Shown here in pieces: positions 61,159 through 64,000 of a stretch of DNA of 64,000 nt. How positions within the stretch are numbered: the stretch's first letter is position 1; each line of letters opens with the position of its first letter. Below the pieces are notes generated by a model that was given only the letters and a program-made list of their open reading frames with translations, was not told the DNA's origin and searched no databases. The stretch comes from an uncultured Clostridia bacterium (lineage in GTDB: Bacteria; Bacillota; Clostridia; Christensenellales; UBA1242), in NCBI GenBank assembly GCA_934777435.1, contig CAKVNK010000001.1:1-64000 (forward strand), in the 5' to 3' direction. The position numbers and the translations under genes were made by a program.

Positions 61159-62268
61159 GTGCATAAAAAATTGAACTTCTTGTTAGAAGTTGGTTCATCT
61201 AAATTAGTTTTAGTGGCAACCGTCAAGGGTAAACATGCAAGTAAAATTGTTGACCAAGCAACAGTTTTGTATGATGGTTTTATGGACGGCGAATTTTTGT
61301 CGCCTGATGATTTGGAATTGAATTTAAGTGAACTTATTGCAACAATGTCAAGCAAGTTGCGTGCAAATATCCACTCGATTTCAGTTGGTGTGCCAAGCGA
61401 ATTTTGTATGTGTGTGTGCAAACGTATTTCTCGCAAATTTGTTGAACCACACAAAATCACTAATCATGATATTGCAAATTTGTTTGAAGCAAATGCAAGC
61501 TTTGGTGATAGTAATGAATATAGCGTTATAAATTTTAGCCCTATGCAGTATATGTTGGACGATAGTGCAGTTACAATGCAACCAGTTGGCAAAAGGACTT
61601 CAAGCCTTGTAGTTGATGCAAGTTTTGTTTTGGCAAAAAATTCTTTTATCAAGTTCTTGACCGCCAAATTGAATAAACTTGGCGTTAACAATGTTGATTT
61701 TATTTGCCAAGCCTTAGGACAAGCAATCAAGTGTGCACAAGATATGGAAGCAAAGCAACCAATCGCAGTGGTAGATGTAGGACATATCACAACCAGTGTT
61801 GCAGTGCTTAAAGGTGAAGGGCTTGCATTGCTCAGTTCATTTTCAATGGGCGGTGGTCACATTTCAAGTGATATAATGCAACTTTTGGGTATGAACTTCA
61901 AAGATGCGGAATTGATTAAACGTAAAATTATTTTAACTATTGAGTCTGAACGTAACGAGTATTACGAAGTAAAGTTGCACGATAGTTGTATTAAAGCACC
62001 AATCAGTATGACAAATCAAATTGTAAAAAGCCGTATAGAAACGCTTGCAAAAGTGATAGGCGAAATTTTGGGTATTGACCCAGTTTTCAAAAACTATGAT
62101 TTGTATTTAACTGGTGATGGCATTGCAAACTTTAAAGGCGTTAAAACCATTTTAAAGCAACAAACTGGTATGGACGTACATATTTATCAAAATCAATTTG
62201 ACACTTCAAAAAATAAATTGCAAACTTCAATTCAGGGCATGATAACCTTGAACGATATGTTGGTTTAA
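61159..62268 (+). CDS. ftsA: FtsA-like actin-family division ATPase
   Basis: A 369-residue actin-like protein in the ftsA position. It shows the phosphate 1 loop (NFLLEVGSSKLVLVATV near 5-21), the SHS2-like 1C insert (near 60-150), VVDVGHITTSVAVL near 204-217 (phosphate 2), SFSMGGGHISSDI near 228-240 and the adenosine motif LYLTGDGIANFKG near 315-330. FtsA tethers FtsZ to the membrane. Here the protein ends at ITLNDMLV without the usual C-terminal amphipathic helix, and is 40-50 residues shorter than typical. GTG 61159 is the first start behind the promoter, with GGGGGC upstream. ftsZ follows after 17 bases. Confidence 0.85.
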   Translation: MHKKLNFLLEVGSSKLVLVATVKGKHASKIVDQATVLYDGFMDGEFLSPDDLELNLSELIATMSSKLRANIHSISVGVPSEFCMCVCKRISRKFVEPHKITNHDIANLFEANASFGDSNEYSVINFSPMQYMLDDSAVTMQPVGKRTSSLVVDASFVLAKNSFIKFLTAKLNKLGVNNVDFICQALGQAIKCAQDMEAKQPIAVVDVGHITTSVAVLKGEGLALLSSFSMGGGHISSDIMQLLGMNFKDAELIKRKIILTIESERNEYYEVKLHDSCIKAPISMTNQIVKSRIETLAKVIGEILGIDPVFKNYDLYLTGDGIANFKGVKTILKQQTGMDVHIYQNQFDTSKNKLQTSIQGMITLNDMLV

Positions 62269-62285
62269 ATTAAAAGGTGGGGTTT

Positions 62286-63461
62286 ATGGATTTATCAAAC
62301 AACATTTGTAAAATTAAAGTAGTTGGCGTTGGCGGTGGTGGTAACAACGCAGTTAATCGTATGGTTAATGCTGGCATCACTGGTGCATATTTTGTTGCAG
62401 TTAACACTGACCAACAAGATTTGAATATGTCCCGTGCGGACGAAACAATCCAAATTGGCAAAACATTAACAAAGGGGCTTGGTGCAGGTGCAAACCCAGA
62501 CCGTGGCCGTGAAGCAGCAGAAGAAAGTGTTGAAGACCTTAAACGTATGCTTCAAGGCACAGACCTTTTGTTTATCACAGCAGGTCTTGGTGGTGGCACT
62601 GGCAGTGGTGCAGCACCGGTTATTGCACGTTTGGCAAAAGAAATGGGAATTTTAACCATTGGTGTTATCACAAAACCATTTAAGTTTGAAGCACCAACAA
62701 GGGCAAGAAACGCAGATAATGCGATTGATGAATTGCGTAAATATGTTGATAGTTTGGTTGTTATCCCTAACGAAAAACTTTACACAATTCTTAAAAAAGA
62801 CGTGTCCTTCCTTGATTCCTTCCGCTATGCAGATGATGTGTTGCGTCAAGCAATTCAAGGTGTTAGTGAATTGATTTCTGTGCCAGGTTTGATTAACTTG
62901 GACTTTGCCGATGTTTCAACCATTATGCGTGATAAAGGTATTGCACACATGGGCATTGGTAAGGGCAGAGGTGCAAACAAGACAATCGAGGCAGTGCGTC
63001 AAGCAGTTACCAGCCAACTTTTGGAAACAAGCATTGAAGGTGCAACAGGCATTTTAATTAATATCACTGGTGGCCGTGATTTAACTTTAAGCGAAGTTTA
63101 TGAAGCAGTTGACCTTGTGCGTGATGTTGCAGATAAAGACTGCAATATCATCTTTGGTGCACGTATTAATAATGACACAACAGGCGAAACAGAAATCACA
63201 GTTATCGCCACAGGCTTTGCTGACGATAAATTAAAAAAACCAGAAGCAGTGCCACAATTTAAGGATAACAGTGCAAATGTTCGTCCATTTACTGAATCGG
63301 TAAAACCACAAGATCAAGAAGAAGTAAAAGAAGAACAACATGAAGAACCTGTTAAACCTGCTGAACCAGAAGATGAAGTGCAAGATATTTCAATCAAAGC
63401 AAAAAAACCATTTTTAAGTGATGATGATTTGCCACCTTTCCTTCGCAAACTCAAAAGATAG
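62286..63461 (+). CDS. ftsZ: Cell division protein FtsZ
   Basis: FtsZ is the tubulin-like GTPase that forms the division ring. The 391-residue protein begins MDLSNNICKIKVVGVGGGG, with the signature GGGTGSGAAPV near 99-109, the synergy loop with NxDFAD (LINLDFADVSTIM near 199-211) and then a Glu/Pro-rich flexible linker (about 315-370) to the C-terminal peptide DDDLPPFLRKLKR, which binds FtsA, SepF or other partners. AAAGGTGG lies before ATG 62286; a GTG three codons earlier is not needed. Codon use is highly biased, as for an abundant protein. Confidence 0.98.
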   Translation: MDLSNNICKIKVVGVGGGGNNAVNRMVNAGITGAYFVAVNTDQQDLNMSRADETIQIGKTLTKGLGAGANPDRGREAAEESVEDLKRMLQGTDLLFITAGLGGGTGSGAAPVIARLAKEMGILTIGVITKPFKFEAPTRARNADNAIDELRKYVDSLVVIPNEKLYTILKKDVSFLDSFRYADDVLRQAIQGVSELISVPGLINLDFADVSTIMRDKGIAHMGIGKGRGANKTIEAVRQAVTSQLLETSIEGATGILINITGGRDLTLSEVYEAVDLVRDVADKDCNIIFGARINNDTTGETEITVIATGFADDKLKKPEAVPQFKDNSANVRPFTESVKPQDQEEVKEEQHEEPVKPAEPEDEVQDISIKAKKPFLSDDDLPPFLRKLKR

Positions 63462-63608
63462 AAAGTAAAGATAGAAAGTTGTGCTATTGGGTTGCTTAAA
63501 CTAGTTTATATTGCATTAAAAACTTACAAAAAGCAGGCTGATATTTACTGAACAAACATAAATTTGATTTAATTATTTGCAAGTATATTTTGAAAATCAG
63601 CAATAGAA

Positions 63609-63635
63609 AAAGAGAAGCGAAAACTTCTCTTTTTA
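63609..63635. terminator. Terminator after ftsZ, probably bidirectional
   Basis: AGAGAAG and CTTCTCT pair around CGAAAA, with a T-run on the right and A-rich bases on the left. Confidence 0.85.
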
Positions 63636-63749
63636 TTTTTTATTAATAAATCAATTAATTTTGTTTGCGGTCAATTAAAGATTTTAACGACAGTTGATTT
63701 ATTGTGTTACAATAAACTATATTTACAAGCAAAATGAAAGTAAATCAGT

Positions 63750-64000
63750 TTATTGATATAATTTTTTAATAAATTTTTCAAACAATGCAACTGCAAAGTA
63801 CATAATCGAAGCAAGCACGCAAAGTATTACAGTTGAAGTCATAACAAGGTTTAAGTTAAACACTTGCCCACCATAGATTAACAGATAGCCAAGCCCTGCC
63901 TTGCTGACCAGATATTCGCCCATAATTGCACCAATCCAACTTAAACCAACATTGATTTTAAGTGTAGAAACAATATCTTTAATTGATGATGGCAACACAA
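63750..64000 (-). CDS. ABC transporter permease (SsuC/TauC type), C-terminal part, cut by the window edge
   Basis: The C-terminal 83 or so residues of a binding-protein-dependent ABC permease; the rest lies to the right of the window. The segment LKINVGLSWIGAIMGEYLVSKAGLGYLLI, in part GLSWIGAIMGEYL then SKAGLGYLL, matches permeases of the nitrate/sulfonate/taurine/riboflavin-precursor class, which pair with an NMT1-type binding protein. Two membrane segments are seen. The start is not visible. Substrate cannot be inferred without the neighbouring genes. Convergent with ftsZ, sharing the terminator region. Confidence 0.8.
   Translation of the reverse strand, partial: VLPSSIKDIVSTLKINVGLSWIGAIMGEYLVSKAGLGYLLIYGGQVFNLNLVMTSTVILCVLASIMYFAVALFEKFIKKLYQ

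Noticed and set aside
1..64000. CRISPR arrays, insertion sequences, prophage or restriction systems
   Set aside because: No regularly spaced repeats, transposase, integrase, phage structural or methyltransferase/nuclease defence genes were seen.

Overview
The window is a 64-kb piece of a low-GC chromosome, with gene content typical of Bacillota, most likely class Clostridia. Supporting signs are a sporulation-type SigK with an N-terminal pro-sequence, a PASTA-bearing SpoVD/FtsI-type PBP, the gene order lepA-hemW-hrcA-grpE-dnaK-dnaJ under a CIRCE operator, dnaG-sigA linkage, an asp23-like/fakA pair, a clostridial CPIPPC-motif protein and a Gram-positive LexA box. The MurE DNPR motif predicts meso-diaminopimelate peptidoglycan, and TGA is used as a stop. 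Genus cannot be told from the sequence; an uncultured gut or host-associated clostridial lineage is a guess. No phage, insertion sequence or CRISPR array is seen. Nearly everything is core housekeeping, with a few unrecognised small genes between the cores.

Layout. 1-10 kb: a MacB/FtsX-type ABC transporter, an M16 peptidase, RNase J with a long leader, and a tRNA wobble-modification pair (trmR-like O-methyltransferase and U32-type trhP-like hydroxylase), then a DagK-like lipid kinase. 10-17 kb: feoA-feoB, a two-gene operon of unknown small proteins, der, plsY, an unknown protein and tatD. 17.5-18.8 kb: rnpB RNA and sigK. 19-27 kb: lepA, hemW and the heat-shock operon, whose GrpE carries a 16-cysteine N-terminal region. 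27.6-32 kb: rpmB (divergent), asp23-like/fakA and two unknown proteins. 32.3-32.7 kb: tRNA-Gly, a broken tRNA-Gly copy and tRNA-Val. 33-39.6 kb: cysS, a membrane protein, then the macromolecular-synthesis operon dnaG / sigma-like protein / sigA / zinc-ribbon coiled-coil protein. 40-46.8 kb: a YkvI-like transporter, a lytic transglycosylase, SOS-controlled dinB, engB, the CPIPPC protein, a CrtO-like membrane protein and a phosphoesterase. 46.9-63.5 kb: an expanded division and cell-wall (dcw) cluster, rsmH - ftsL-like - degV - pbp - murE - mraY - murD - ftsW - two unknowns - murA - divIB - ftsA - ftsZ, without murG or murC. A truncated ABC permease closes the window.

Regulation that can be read directly: many promoters are near-consensus TTGACA-N17-TAnnnT. 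At several genes (M16 peptidase, der, plsY, lepA, the 13.2-kb small-protein operon and nearly engB) the -10 box ends only 6-9 bases before the ATG and there is no Shine-Dalgarno sequence, which predicts leaderless mRNAs beside ordinary SD-led genes. HrcA/CIRCE controls the chaperone operon. A LexA box fills the spacer of the dinB promoter.

The most unusual items are a 172-residue protein between dnaG and sigA that ends in a partial sigma region 2 and has no DNA-recognition regions; the cysteine-rich GrpE; an FtsA without a visible membrane-anchoring helix; the dcw cluster missing murG/murC with unknown proteins in the usual murG position; and several decayed duplications (rnj tail, tRNA-Gly, the CPIPPC protein tail).
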